A stretch of DNA of 64,000 nt from Candidatus Methanomethylophilaceae archaeon (GCA_944320495.1 CALUHR010000013.1:124001-188000); one strand, 5' to 3'; shown: positions 1 to 9,531, numbered from the stretch's first letter. The notes: generated from the sequence alone by a model not told the origin. Made by a program: numbers and translations.

Positions 1-7
1 ACTGGCC

Positions 8-613
8 ATGGTATTCCTTGATATCATGCATACCGCCAGATTGGATACGAATGTTGCGATCTGTGCTCTGCTTGCACTAGGAGGCCCCCTTTTCGCATCC
101 ATAATCAGCAGAATAGTCCTCCGCAATGACCAATCCAGCGAGAACGACAGATACTACAAGATCTGGCGCATCGACACCCTGGTCTACCTCTACATGATGC
201 TGATGGCCTGCATCAGCTTCGCGATGTTCATCGAGGCGGGATATGAGACTTCGTCGAGAGAGACACTCGGGCGGACAATGGCGGTCATCTACATACTGCT
301 GATGATCTGGCTGCCATTCCTCGTAATCAACTGCATCTGCTTCCTCTTCGCGGTCCGCGACCATAACAGAACATCCGCGGCCAGATCGAATGATTTCTAC
401 AAGGGCCTCCAGGTCATCCTTCTGCAGATCGACGAGATGAACGGCGTCGTCGCTCCGAAGGAGAAGGGCACTAAGACAAAGTTCGGCAAGAAGGGCGGCA
501 AGAAGGGAGCCGACGGGGTTCTGCCGATCAAAGAGACGAACGCCGTTGACACACAGCAGGACGAGAAGCCCAAGATGAAGCTCAGAAAGAGGGAAAAGAA
601 GGGAGGTGAGTGA
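8..613 (+). CDS. Three-helix membrane protein, first gene of kinase/SPFH/PP2C operon
   Basis: Unrecognised 201-residue protein. Three hydrophobic stretches are visible (about residues 16-38, 56-78 and 91-114), followed by a long hydrophilic tail very rich in Lys and Gly (about 145-201), so the tail is probably cytoplasmic. It lies only a base or so before the ribosome site of the kinase gene, and its last codons contain that site (GGAGGTGA at 602-609). The ATG at 8 is the first possible start in the window, but the gene sits at the edge and could begin earlier. Inference: it may anchor the downstream kinase/SPFH module to the membrane. No family was recognised. Confidence 0.7.
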   Translation: MVFLDIMHTARLDTNVAICALLALGGPLFASIISRIVLRNDQSSENDRYYKIWRIDTLVYLYMMLMACISFAMFIEAGYETSSRETLGRTMAVIYILLMIWLPFLVINCICFLFAVRDHNRTSAARSNDFYKGLQVILLQIDEMNGVVAPKEKGTKTKFGKKGGKKGADGVLPIKETNAVDTQQDEKPKMKLRKREKKGGE

Positions 614-614
614 G

Positions 615-3600
615 ATGGTCAGAATCAAGAAGGACGCTTCGGGAGAATCGGCCGAAGAGAAGCCCAAGAAGGGATTCAGTATAAAGAGGGTCGAGAAGAA
701 CGACCATGCAGCCTCCAACAGGACGAAGAACCACGGGGAAGCGACCCGGGTAACGGACCCTGATGATGCGGCAGATAGGGAAGGATTCGTCGGATCTGCA
801 GGATACGGCCATGACGACCGGACTGAGAGTCCGACCGATGAGACGGCTGCGAAAACCCCCAACGGCGGATTGCTCAGCGGGAAGAAGAACAGCGATGGCA
901 CGCCCCGCGACACCAAGAACCCGCGGATGCCTGTGAAAAATCCTGGGAAGAAGGAGACGAGCCAGGAGGACCTGACCAAGCGCAAGGTGGATGACATCTG
1001 CAGCAACATCAATAAGGTCTTCAACAACGTCGAAGCGGGAATCATCTCCAACGAGGACTACATCAAGGTAGTCGACTTCCTGCTGAAGTACAACCGTTTC
1101 GACACCGTGGTCATGGCTACGGAGCATGTCGGCTCCGGCAAATACTCTCTAAGAGCCAGGCTGATCGCCCAGAAGACTGGGGAACTGCTCGCCGCCAACG
1201 ACCTGAGGACGCTGTACAACCTCTACGGTCACGAGGTCCTCTCCGATTCCATCATAGATAACAGATGCGACCTCGGAGAATACCTGGACAGTTACATACA
1301 ACGCAACGCCAAGGCCATCGAGGCCGTCCCGAAGGCCGTCGAGGACCTGAAGCGCGCGTTCCCGTCCGCATCATACTACCCGAGGATGATCGATGAGAGT
1401 TCCGTAAGGGTGTCCTCGAACTACGCGAACGAGGACATCATCAGATGCGACGACTTCAACGGCCTGGATGCCCAGTACAACAGATACAAACAGAGACTGG
1501 AGATCATTCTGGGTTCGGATGTGTTCAAGCAGGCCTACACCAACAGGTTCAAGGCGATCGTGTCGGACATCGACAGGATCGAGGAACTGAAGCCGATACT
1601 CCTGACCCTCGACACGAACATGAACCCGTTCCTGGAACCGTCTGGTCAGATCCTGGCGGACAGGATGGATGAGCTGGTCTGCCATTACATGCACTCCCCC
1701 GGACGCATGGATGAGCTCAACAACCAGTTCAACCGCGCCAACACCGATGTCAAGGACCGCGTCTCGGAATCATACTTCCAGAACGTCGTCCGCATCCTCT
1801 CCAACAGTTCTCACAGCGTGGAGGAACTGTCAGAGGACTACAGGGCGGTCAACTGGGGATATATGCACACCGACGGCAGAGATAGCATCGTCGTCGACGT
1901 CTACTGCAAGAACATCGTCGCCCATATACTGCCGCTGGTCACAAGCAGCATACCCGCCCTCAAATCCTCGGTGCCCAGGGACGATGGCCGCGTGTCCAAG
2001 CGTCTGGCCGAGCTCGTCATCGGACCTGTCTCCAACGGCGACGTGCCCTTCGACAGCCTCTACGCCTGGCTGGAGTACTTCCAGAACGTCACCGATAAGA
2101 GCAACGAGGTGAGCCTCGTCGATTCCAAGATCTGCCTCCAGATTGGGAAGGGATTGATCCAGAACAATCCCGAGGAGGCGTTGGCATACTTCCAGATGGC
2201 GGTCCACGAGGATCTGGGCGGGCTGGAGGTCTACGCCATACTCATCAAAGCACAGAAGAGCCTCGACGACGGCAACACCGGCATGGCGCTGAAGTACGCC
2301 CATGATGCGATCCTGAACAACCCGCGGATGACCTGTGCCGGAAAGGCGTTCTCAGCCTATGTGTCCAACATAAGCACCCCGGGAGAGCTATCGTTCTGCG
2401 AATCCGTGGATTCGTTCATCGACGAGATGAACAACCTGGACCAGATCATCAGCTCCACTACGCTGGACTACATCGCGATGGCCTACTGCGCGGGCAACCT
2501 GTCCCGCGTCGACCTCGTGGGAAAACTCGCTGGTCTGAAGACCGAGAAGAGCAAGTTCTTCGAGGCGTTCTGCGAGACTATCCGCGGAATAGAGCTCCTG
2601 CGTGGGGAATCCTTCGGCGAGGCCCTGGACGCCTTCTCGGAATCCATGGACCTGGCCAGCGACGACGAGCGCCTGACCTATCTCAACAGGATGGGCTACT
2701 CGGCATGCCTATGGGCGACCAACTCCGAGATGACGGCTGGCAATCTGAAGTCCATATGCGAGGAGGCCCAGCGCATGTCCAGCGTCAGGATCGACATCTG
2801 GATGTCCCTGTACATCTCCGGACTGGTGGATGACCACCAGCTCTCGTGGAACTATGCGGCGGACAAGTACATCAGGGCAATGGACTACGTCTTCGACAAG
2901 ACGGAACTCAGGATCCTGGCATCCCGCATGTACATCAAGATGAACGAGCCGGCCGAGGCGAAGAGGATCCTCGAGGGCAACAACGACAACGTGTCGGAGA
3001 TCATGCGCCTCGAGATCGACTTCCTCGTGGGAGCCACCGGAACGGCCACCCGCCCCAGGGGCAGCATCGAGAAGCTCTCCCTGGAGACCCCGTATCAGCG
3101 CGCCCTGGCGGACCGCCTGCTCGGTATGGCCGAGGACTACCACAACGTGTGGGGCAAAGCCGCCGACAAGTACGGCGAGGGGCTGAAGGAGCTGGCCAAC
3201 TCCAAGAGGCGTCGCGACGTCCTGATGAGGGCCGACCTGTACCGCAAGCGCGCCAAGGCCCAGTACAAGGTCTCCAGACAGAACCTCGCCAAGGTCAACG
3301 AGGACTACGAGGCCGCCATCGAACTCCTTCTCAACATGGACGACGGGACCAGCGAGTTCAAGCAGATGATGGAGGACATCGAGAAGGAGAAGGCATCCGT
3401 CAACTCCTCGACAGAGGTCGTAGAGGAGTCCCCGAGGGACATGTCCGTCAAGGCGCTGGATTTCGGAGGCATCGACCTCGTCATGAGGGGAGGCCCCATC
3501 GGGAAGGGAGGGACGTACAACGTGTACGCCGCCAGCTCGACCGACGGCAGGAGATACGCCGTGAGGCTCCTGAAGAGGATCGACCCCTACGTCACCGCGA

Positions 3601-4271
3601 CCAACGCCCTCACCAAATCCGAGGAGTCGAAGCTCCAGAACGAGGAGGACATCTGGAAGGAACTGTCGGACTACTGCCCGGACAAGGTCGTCCAGCTGAT
3701 AGGCTCCATCAAGATCCGCGATGTACCGGCCCAGATCATGGAGTTCGCAGACAAGCAGTACAGCAGGATCGAGAGCTCCCTGTCCATCAGGGAGCGCCAG
3801 GAGGTCGTCATCCGCGTGCTTGACTGTCTGGCGTCCATCCACGAGGCGGGCTTCGTCCACAACGACATCAAACCCGACAACATCATACAGGTCGGAGGGG
3901 TCTGGAAGATCGCCGACTTCGACACCGCCTTCGAGGAGGGCGAGTCCACTCCCAACCCCGGCGGCACGTTCCAGTACGAGTCCCCCGAGCAGTTCAGCGG
4001 AGGGGAGATCACATCCAAGAGCGACATCTGGGCCGTGGGGGTCCTGCTCTGCCACTCGCTGTACATGAGGTATCCGTTCAGCGGAGCCGAGAGCGAGTAC
4101 AAGAGCAACGTCATGAGGGGCGAGTTCGACAGGGGGGTCATCAGCCAGACGTACATCCCGCTGCTCGAGCGCGTGTTCTCCCTCGATCCCGAGGTCCGCC
4201 CCACAGCCGCCGAGTTCGCAGAAGAGCTCAGAAACATCACAGGTTCCGGAAGAACGGAGGCAGACGAATGA
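615..4271 (+). CDS. TPR-repeat protein with C-terminal Ser/Thr protein kinase domain
   Basis: About 1218 residues. The N-terminal 110 residues are charged and low-complexity. A long helical region with TPR-like pairs follows (clearest at about 500-900, for example EEALAYFQMA and YAADKYIRAMDYVF). The last 260 residues form a eukaryotic-type kinase domain: Gly-rich loop GKGGTYNVY near residue 957, catalytic loop HNDIKPDN near 1082, DFD in place of DFG near 1101, and SPEQ in place of APE. The VAIK position reads YAVR, so the usual ATP-contacting Lys is Arg, with a Lys two residues later. ATG 615 is chosen over GTG 606 because GGAGGTGA lies five bases upstream. The stop overlaps the next start (ATGA). 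Its partner is probably the PP2C phosphatase at 7265-7960. Confidence 0.88.
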   Translation: MVRIKKDASGESAEEKPKKGFSIKRVEKNDHAASNRTKNHGEATRVTDPDDAADREGFVGSAGYGHDDRTESPTDETAAKTPNGGLLSGKKNSDGTPRDTKNPRMPVKNPGKKETSQEDLTKRKVDDICSNINKVFNNVEAGIISNEDYIKVVDFLLKYNRFDTVVMATEHVGSGKYSLRARLIAQKTGELLAANDLRTLYNLYGHEVLSDSIIDNRCDLGEYLDSYIQRNAKAIEAVPKAVEDLKRAFPSASYYPRMIDESSVRVSSNYANEDIIRCDDFNGLDAQYNRYKQRLEIILGSDVFKQAYTNRFKAIVSDIDRIEELKPILLTLDTNMNPFLEPSGQILADRMDELVCHYMHSPGRMDELNNQFNRANTDVKDRVSESYFQNVVRILSNSSHSVEELSEDYRAVNWGYMHTDGRDSIVVDVYCKNIVAHILPLVTSSIPALKSSVPRDDGRVSKRLAELVIGPVSNGDVPFDSLYAWLEYFQNVTDKSNEVSLVDSKICLQIGKGLIQNNPEEALAYFQMAVHEDLGGLEVYAILIKAQKSLDDGNTGMALKYAHDAILNNPRMTCAGKAFSAYVSNISTPGELSFCESVDSFIDEMNNLDQIISSTTLDYIAMAYCAGNLSRVDLVGKLAGLKTEKSKFFEAFCETIRGIELLRGESFGEALDAFSESMDLASDDERLTYLNRMGYSACLWATNSEMTAGNLKSICEEAQRMSSVRIDIWMSLYISGLVDDHQLSWNYAADKYIRAMDYVFDKTELRILASRMYIKMNEPAEAKRILEGNNDNVSEIMRLEIDFLVGATGTATRPRGSIEKLSLETPYQRALADRLLGMAEDYHNVWGKAADKYGEGLKELANSKRRRDVLMRADLYRKRAKAQYKVSRQNLAKVNEDYEAAIELLLNMDDGTSEFKQMMEDIEKEKASVNSSTEVVEESPRDMSVKALDFGGIDLVMRGGPIGKGGTYNVYAASSTDGRRYAVRLLKRIDPYVTATNALTKSEESKLQNEEDIWKELSDYCPDKVVQLIGSIKIRDVPAQIMEFADKQYSRIESSLSIRERQEVVIRVLDCLASIHEAGFVHNDIKPDNIIQVGGVWKIADFDTAFEEGESTPNPGGTFQYESPEQFSGGEITSKSDIWAVGVLLCHSLYMRYPFSGAESEYKSNVMRGEFDRGVISQTYIPLLERVFSLDPEVRPTAAEFAEELRNITGSGRTEADE

Positions 4272-5665
4272 TACCGATTAGCGGAAGGACTGATGTCCTG
4301 ATACAGTGGTTCTCCGACGAGTTCATCAAGAAGAACGAGAAGGTGTTCGAGAAGATCACCGTCGGACCCGGAGAGGTCCTGATCATCATCAAGGACGGCA
4401 AACCCTCTGACACGTACCTCGAATCCTCGGTCAAACTGGCCGGGGACGGGTTCCTCGCCAAGTTCCGCGAGAAGCTGAAGGGCGTGAACAACCAGGTCCT
4501 CATGGCCGACCTCAGGCCCTTCGCCGCCAGGATCGGCATCCACGGGTACACCAAGGACAGGACGGAGATCGAGGGCGCCATGAACCTCACCGTCCGCGTC
4601 TCCAAGGAGAACATGGTCCGCCTGTCCAGCCTCTACACCAGGGACCTCCTCTCCGACGAGAAGTGGAAGGACATGCGCGGCAAGGTCAAGGAGGTGACCC
4701 GCGAGGACATCGAGAACATCCTCCGCTACGACACCGAGCTGACCGTCGACTCGTCCGTACTGACCCAGACCCTCTCCTCCGACATCAGGGACCATCAGGA
4801 CGTCTTCAACGCCCGCGTGAGGAACGCCATCGACTCGATGACCCCCGTCTGGGCGAACTGCGGCCTCGCGGTGGACGTCGTCAAGGTGGACATCGAGAAG
4901 AACGCCTACGAGGACGCGATGCGCTACCACGACGAGCAGTCCAAGGCCCAGATGATCATGGACGCGGACTTCGAGACCGCCGCCCACGAACTGGGGCTCG
5001 AGATGGACTACGGCATCCTCTTCGTCAGGAAGGAGGCCGAGAAGAGGCTCGAGGAGGAGAAGGGGAAGTACGACGTCCAGAACTTCTAGTTCACCAAGGA
5101 GATGGAGGACGAGCTCGCCAAGACCGATCACGAGATCGAGCTGCGGCGCCGCGACATCATCTCCAAGCTGGAGTTCGCCAAGGTCCAGGCCGACATCGAC
5201 CACATCAACAGCGTCAGCGACGACGAGATCCGGCGCAGGAAGGCGGACACCGACGCGTACGTCGAGATGGCCCAGATCAAGAACGACGAGTACGTGAAGG
5301 ACCAGGACGTCCGCAGACAGATCGAGATCATGCAGGCCCAGAGGGACATAGAGATCCAGAACGCCTACGAGGACGGTAGGAAGAACGGCAAGCAGCTCGC
5401 CGAGGACGGCGCCTTCGACATGGGGTACAGCAGGGGATACGCCGACGGACTGAAGGAGGCCATGAGGAACGGCTCCGGACAGACCGTCGTAATGCCCGGA
5501 TACGGGATGCCCCCCGCCTACGGCTACCCTCCGGCCCCTCCGTACCAGGGAGGGTATGACGACCGCCGCCGGTACGACGACTACGACGACCGCAGGTACA
5601 GGGACGATGACAGGCGCTACGACGACGACCGCCGCCAGCCGAGGCGCGGGGACGACAGGGAGTGA
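4268..5665 (+). CDS. SPFH-like coiled-coil protein with an in-frame TAG codon at 5087-5089
   Basis: The frame opened at 4268 reaches a TAG at 5087-5089, then continues without any other stop to TGA 5663-5665. Read through, it gives 465 residues: an SPFH/YdjI-like domain (about 1-230), a charged coiled coil that starts before the TAG (KEAEKRLEEEKGKYDVQNF) and goes on directly after it (FTKEMEDELAKTDHEIELRR), and a Gly/Pro/Tyr/Arg/Asp-rich tail (about 400-465). GC at third codon positions stays high across the TAG. A separate downstream start at 5102 would have AAGGAG with no spacing, so reinitiation is unlikely. Best reading: TAG is decoded (pyrrolysine) or a recent nonsense mutation has split the gene. 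It overlaps the kinase stop by four bases. SPFH proteins commonly scaffold membrane microdomains. Confidence 0.72.
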
Positions 5666-5670
5666 GCAGC

Positions 5671-5853
5671 ATGGACACGATAGTCATAGCCGCCGGAATC
5701 TGCGTGGTCGCGGCGATAGCCGTGATCGCCGCCGCCCTCTACCTCAGACGCCCCAAACAGGAGCCGGAGGACGAGGGCAGGAAGGTCACCGAGGACCATG
5801 TGATCGCAAAGATGGACACCATACTGAGGTATCAGAATGCCGACAGACCGTGA
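5671..5853 (+). CDS. Small single-pass membrane protein
   Basis: 60 residues: one N-terminal hydrophobic helix of about 22 residues (IVIAAGICVVAAIAVIAAAL), then a short charged tail. ATG 5671 is preferred to GTG 5662 because GGAGTGAG lies just upstream of it, straddling the stop of the SPFH gene. It overlaps the next gene by 17 bases, so the two are probably translated together. The family is unknown. Its position between an SPFH protein and soluble proteins suggests a membrane adaptor, which is inference. Confidence 0.6.
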   Translation: MDTIVIAAGICVVAAIAVIAAALYLRRPKQEPEDEGRKVTEDHVIAKMDTILRYQNADRP

Positions 5854-6526
5854 GATCCGCGACACGCTCAGGGAGACAGACTCCTGCCTAGACAAGATCA
5901 TCTCCACGATGTACGAGCACCCCTCTTACTATGAGGGGGTCATCTCCACCATCCGCGAGGCGCGCAAGTTCGTCCGCGACAAACCCGCCAAGGCCCTCGA
6001 GCTCACCAAGACCGCCCTGGCGGACTGCGAGGCCGAGGCGGCCGTCGCCATGGAGTACCACAGGATCGTGGACGGCATAGCCCCCGACGACCCCGTCTTC
6101 AACGAGGACAAGGTCAAGTCCAGGATGGACGAGTACCGCACCGACCTGCGCAAAGGGGACGTCAAGGGCGCCGTCAAGGCCATCGAGCATCTGAGGAAGG
6201 CCATCGGCGGACGCGGCAGGCCGCCGGCGATCCAGGTGCGTCTCGAATCGGACAGGATCAGCCGCGAGGACAAGACGGCGAGGCTCATCATCTCCAACGT
6301 CGACACCGCCGACGTCATACTGAACTCGGTGTACGTGTCGGCCAACGTGTGGTCCGAGGATGTGCTGCTGACGGTTCCGGTCATCCGCGCGGGGAACTCC
6401 GCCGACGTACCGATCACCATAGGGTCGGAGGCCCTGGAGTCCCCGGTGATCCATGTCCACATAACGTACACGCGCGACCTGGTGCCGGTCAACCAGACCT
6501 ACTCCTTCAAGATCTTCGTGGAATGA
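5837..6526 (+). CDS. Helical protein with C-terminal CARDB-like beta domain
   Basis: 229 residues, no signal peptide. The first 130 residues are helical and charged. The last 100 or so alternate hydrophobic residues with turns (IQVRLESDRISRED, ARLIISNVDTADVIL, VPVIRAGNSADVPITI), in the style of the CARDB/Ig-like domains of archaeal proteins. It starts inside the preceding small membrane gene and is followed after four bases by the zinc-finger gene. No catalytic motif is visible. A binding or scaffolding role in the kinase/phosphatase module is inferred only from the operon. Confidence 0.6.
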   Translation: MPTDREIRDTLRETDSCLDKIISTMYEHPSYYEGVISTIREARKFVRDKPAKALELTKTALADCEAEAAVAMEYHRIVDGIAPDDPVFNEDKVKSRMDEYRTDLRKGDVKGAVKAIEHLRKAIGGRGRPPAIQVRLESDRISREDKTARLIISNVDTADVILNSVYVSANVWSEDVLLTVPVIRAGNSADVPITIGSEALESPVIHVHITYTRDLVPVNQTYSFKIFVE

Positions 6527-6530
6527 GAAC

Positions 6531-7268
6531 ATGGGCTGCTGGAAATGCTCCTGCGGACACTACGTCGACACGGAATATCGGAAGTGCATATTCTGCAACC
6601 GTCCGAAGCCGGGAACGGTGAAGCAGGGGGACATCGAATACACGGTCACGTTCCTCTACATGCAGAGGAACAAACCGTGCCTCAACTCGCTGGTGGCCAA
6701 GGGCCCGGTCAACATATCGACCGGCGCCGACCACCAGCGCCTGAACGTGACGAACATCGTGTCGTCGGGGGCCGCCACGGAGTTCCTCTCCTTCGACTGG
6801 GAGAACTCCATCCCCCACGGCAACCCCCTCCAGATATGGCCGGTCGCCGAGGGGGGATTCGAGATCACCTGTCTCAGCCCATCGTTCACGGCCAACGGCA
6901 TGGAGATAGGATCGGGGAAGGTGCGCGTCGAATCCGGGTCGATCCTGATGCTCTCGTCGGCCATGGCGATCAAGGTGGAGGACTTCCGCGGGACCGCGTT
7001 CATCAAGGGGAGCCTCTCCCCCGTGGGAGCCAGGAACGGGAACCTGAAGGACTCGGACATGTACTTCCCGCCTGGATCGGACATCGGGTTCCTGAACGGG
7101 CTCAACTACCTCGCCCGCACCAGGTACGTCAACGGCGGGGCGGTGGAGTCCAAACCGAAGGACGAGACCGACTGGGGATACGTGAACAAGGCCATCCTGT
7201 CGATGTTCGGCATCAAGTTCAGGAACTACAGGGAGACGATAGCCGCCCTGGAGGAGGGTAGGACATGA
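6531..7268 (+). CDS. Zinc-finger protein (RanBP2-like N-terminus) of unknown function
   Basis: 245 residues. The N-terminus WKCSCGHYVDTEYRKC...CNRPKP has the Trp, the two Cys pairs and the Asn-Arg-Pro of RanBP2-type zinc fingers. The remainder is beta-rich with no motif I recognise; residues about 40-200 could form a binding domain resembling those found with bacterial stress-signalling modules. It overlaps the PP2C gene (ATGA at 7265-7268). Its fixed place between SPFH and PP2C genes suggests a substrate or adaptor of the kinase/phosphatase pair. Confidence 0.6.
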   Translation: MGCWKCSCGHYVDTEYRKCIFCNRPKPGTVKQGDIEYTVTFLYMQRNKPCLNSLVAKGPVNISTGADHQRLNVTNIVSSGAATEFLSFDWENSIPHGNPLQIWPVAEGGFEITCLSPSFTANGMEIGSGKVRVESGSILMLSSAMAIKVEDFRGTAFIKGSLSPVGARNGNLKDSDMYFPPGSDIGFLNGLNYLARTRYVNGGAVESKPKDETDWGYVNKAILSMFGIKFRNYRETIAALEEGRT

Positions 7269-7960
7269 TCGAGTTCTGTTCGCTGAAGGGAGTTCGTGAG
7301 TCGAACCAGGACGCACTGGCGGTCATAACCGCGGCCGGAGGCACCATGGACGTCAGGATGATCCATCATAACGGTCGCGACGACTACACCGACGGCACCG
7401 ACATGCCGGACGGCATGGAGATACTGCTCGTGGCTGACGGCATGGGCGGGCTCGAGAACGGGGATCAGGCCAGCTTCCTCACGCTGAACTTCTTCCTGGA
7501 GAGCCTCCAGTCCGAGTTCAGGGAGCGCATCGACATGACCGACGAGATTCGGAGGATCGTACAGAGGACCTCCGACGACGTCCGGGACAACTGCCCCGGT
7601 TCCGGATCCACCCTCGTGGGGATGCTCACCCACGGACGGATGTCCTGGATCTTCAGCGTCGGCGACAGCAAGTGCATAGCCAGGACGGGTGAGGGCGTCG
7701 TCCGCTCCGAGGACCACTCCCTGGGGGACGGCGGGATCATCACGGCCTACATCGGCATGGAGGGGGAGGTTCCCGTGAACATCGCCCCCGTGATCGACTG
7801 CGGCAACGCCATCCTGTTCTCAGACGGCCTCAACCCCGTGTTCGAGGAGAGGGGGACGGACATCGCCGATTCTAACGAGTCCGCCGAGTTCCTATGCAGG
7901 CTGGCCGTCCAGAAGGGGTCCACCGACAACGTCACCTGCATCATGCGCAGGGACATCTGA
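7265..7960 (+). CDS. PP2C-family protein Ser/Thr phosphatase
   Basis: 231 residues, close to the usual length of a prokaryotic PP2C (PPM) catalytic domain. Motifs in order: ESNQDA (first metal-binding Asp), LVADGMGG, GSTLVGML, SVGDSK, FSDGLNP and DNVT near the C-terminus. These carry the acidic residues that bind the two Mn/Mg ions. It is the last gene of the operon and is followed by a GC hairpin. Paired with the kinase at 615-4271 it makes a reversible phosphorylation switch; the target is unknown. Confidence 0.9.
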   Translation: MIEFCSLKGVRESNQDALAVITAAGGTMDVRMIHHNGRDDYTDGTDMPDGMEILLVADGMGGLENGDQASFLTLNFFLESLQSEFRERIDMTDEIRRIVQRTSDDVRDNCPGSGSTLVGMLTHGRMSWIFSVGDSKCIARTGEGVVRSEDHSLGDGGIITAYIGMEGEVPVNIAPVIDCGNAILFSDGLNPVFEERGTDIADSNESAEFLCRLAVQKGSTDNVTCIMRRDI

Positions 7961-7966
7961 ACCGAA

Positions 7967-7992
7967 CGGGGCCTCCGCATCGGACGGCCCCG
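7967..7992. terminator. Hairpin between convergent genes
   Basis: CGGGGCC (7967-7973) and GGCCCCG (7986-7992) form a 7-bp stem with a 12-base loop, six bases after the PP2C stop and ahead of the convergent ATPase stop. There is no T-run. Placement suggests an end-of-transcript structure serving both directions. Confidence 0.4.
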
Positions 7993-8031
7993 CCACACCC
8001 TTCCCGGATGACCGGACGCGTATCCCTCGGA

Positions 8032-9468
8032 TCATGCGTGTATGTCGTCCATCGGGACGAGCTCGATCCTCATCCCCGGATTGTCCTCCGCGAACTCCCT
8101 GAGCTCGTCGGTGAACCCGACCCTCGAGAACAGGATGTAGCGCTTGTTCTGGTATCCTCTCCTCGCCGACAGCCCGCGTTTGACCAGGTTCTCGTACTCC
8201 CTCATGCCGACCATACGATGGGTGAACCTGCACTCACACAGCACCAGGTCGACGTTGCGGTCGTTCTCGACCTCCGCCACGATATCTATGTCCGCGTCCT
8301 CCATGACGGGGCGCCCGTCCTCCCCGCGGACGACCTCCCCGTTCGAGACGACCGGGGACGACCCCCGCCATCTGCCGATCCACTTGCATCTCTCGGTATC
8401 CAGGACGTACTGCCTGCATACCTCCTCGAAGCGCCTTCCGAAGAACGCTGCCATCCTGTTGCCGAGCGTCCTGTAGACATCCCTACCATGCGAGAACCTG
8501 CCGTAAGGCTCACTGCGGATTGCCACATCGTAGTAGAAGTCGAGGAACCCGTCGGTCACCACGAACATGCGCTTCCTCGTCTTCCCGTAGCATATCTCCT
8601 CACGGATGACCCCGAGGAGCTCCAGGTTCTCTATCGCCGCCAGACAGGTCGTGCGGGAGAGTCCCGTCCTGTCCTCGATGCCGCTCGCATCGAAGGTCCC
8701 CTCGCGGATCGATGCCAGGATGCGGTCGTACGTCTCCTTCGGCTTCAGCTCCAGCGATACGAGACTGTCCGCCTCCGACCTCAGCAGGGCCGGTTCCTTC
8801 AGGAAGCCGTCCGTGATCGCCTGCTCCACGGACCTCCCCTTCATGTACTCGTGATACGCCGGGATGCCGGAACCGACGGCGAACATCCTCACCCTGTCCT
8901 CCTCGTCCAGCCCCTTGTGGAACGCACATGCCTGGGGATACGGCAGGGGATCGATCCTCATCTGCAGTATGAACCTCTTATAGAGCGGTGATTCCCCGTC
9001 GTTCAGATGCCTCCCCATAGCCATCATCGACGACCCGCACACCACGAGCATCAGACGGATATGCTTCATGTCATGGTCTATGAACCTCTGAAGCAGCGGC
9101 ACGGTGGACCCGTCCATGTCGGCCAGCAGTGGGAACTCGTCAAGCACCACCACGGTCTTCTCCCCCCTGTCGACGGACCCCACCTCCTTCAGGAATCCCA
9201 GGAGGTCCGGGACGCCCCACAGTCTCACCTCCCTCCCGACATGCTCGGTCGCCTGTGAGGAAAGGACGTCCCATGTCAGGTCTGGATCCTTGCCTGGAAC
9301 GGTCATGAACAGAGACGGCTTCCCATCACAGAACCTCTGGAGGAACGACGTCTTCCCCACGCGCCTCCTCCCGTAGACGGCACACGTCGTGGAACCTCCC
9401 TTCCTGTAGAGCCGATCCAGTTTCGAGAGCTCGTCATCTCTGCCTTTGAATACGTTATTGATTGTCAA
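8032..9468 (-). CDS. Archaeal ATPase (AAA) with C-terminal DUF234/nuclease-like domain
   Basis: 478 residues. Walker A GRRRVGKT near residue 35 and Walker B VVVLDEFP near 110 mark the archaeal ATPase family of STAND/AAA relatives. A winged-helix segment follows (about 250-290). The C-terminal third has DADIDIVAEVEN...LVLCECRF, matching the PD-(D/E)xK-like pattern of DUF234, with the terminal E-x-K replaced by ECR. The start is a TTG (9468), because the nearby ATG frame stops at once. The AT-rich leader just upstream holds a TATA-like box. Members of this family are often strain-variable. Function unknown; a role in defence or stress is a guess. Confidence 0.8.
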   Translation of the reverse strand: MTINNVFKGRDDELSKLDRLYRKGGSTTCAVYGRRRVGKTSFLQRFCDGKPSLFMTVPGKDPDLTWDVLSSQATEHVGREVRLWGVPDLLGFLKEVGSVDRGEKTVVVLDEFPLLADMDGSTVPLLQRFIDHDMKHIRLMLVVCGSSMMAMGRHLNDGESPLYKRFILQMRIDPLPYPQACAFHKGLDEEDRVRMFAVGSGIPAYHEYMKGRSVEQAITDGFLKEPALLRSEADSLVSLELKPKETYDRILASIREGTFDASGIEDRTGLSRTTCLAAIENLELLGVIREEICYGKTRKRMFVVTDGFLDFYYDVAIRSEPYGRFSHGRDVYRTLGNRMAAFFGRRFEEVCRQYVLDTERCKWIGRWRGSSPVVSNGEVVRGEDGRPVMEDADIDIVAEVENDRNVDLVLCECRFTHRMVGMREYENLVKRGLSARRGYQNKRYILFSRVGFTDELREFAEDNPGMRIELVPMDDIHA

Positions 9469-9477
9469 TCATATTTT

Positions 9478-9490
9478 GTGTATAAAATCT
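9478..9490 (-). promoter_or_regulatory. TATA-like promoter of the ATPase gene
   Basis: Read on the minus strand the sequence is AGATTTTATACAC, in a 63-base, strongly AT-rich gap between the HD gene and the ATPase TTG start. The box lies only 10-22 bases upstream of the TTG, closer than the 27-28 seen elsewhere, so another nearby A/T box could be the true one. Confidence 0.35.
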
Positions 9491-9531
9491 TAAATTTTTA
9501 TTTTAAGAAAATTTTTTCATAAACTTTTACT

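Noticed and set aside
615-4271. Kinase gene as a dead pseudokinase
   Set aside because: The catalytic Asp, the Gly loop and a metal-binding Asp are present, and a PP2C partner is in the operon, so loss of activity is not shown.
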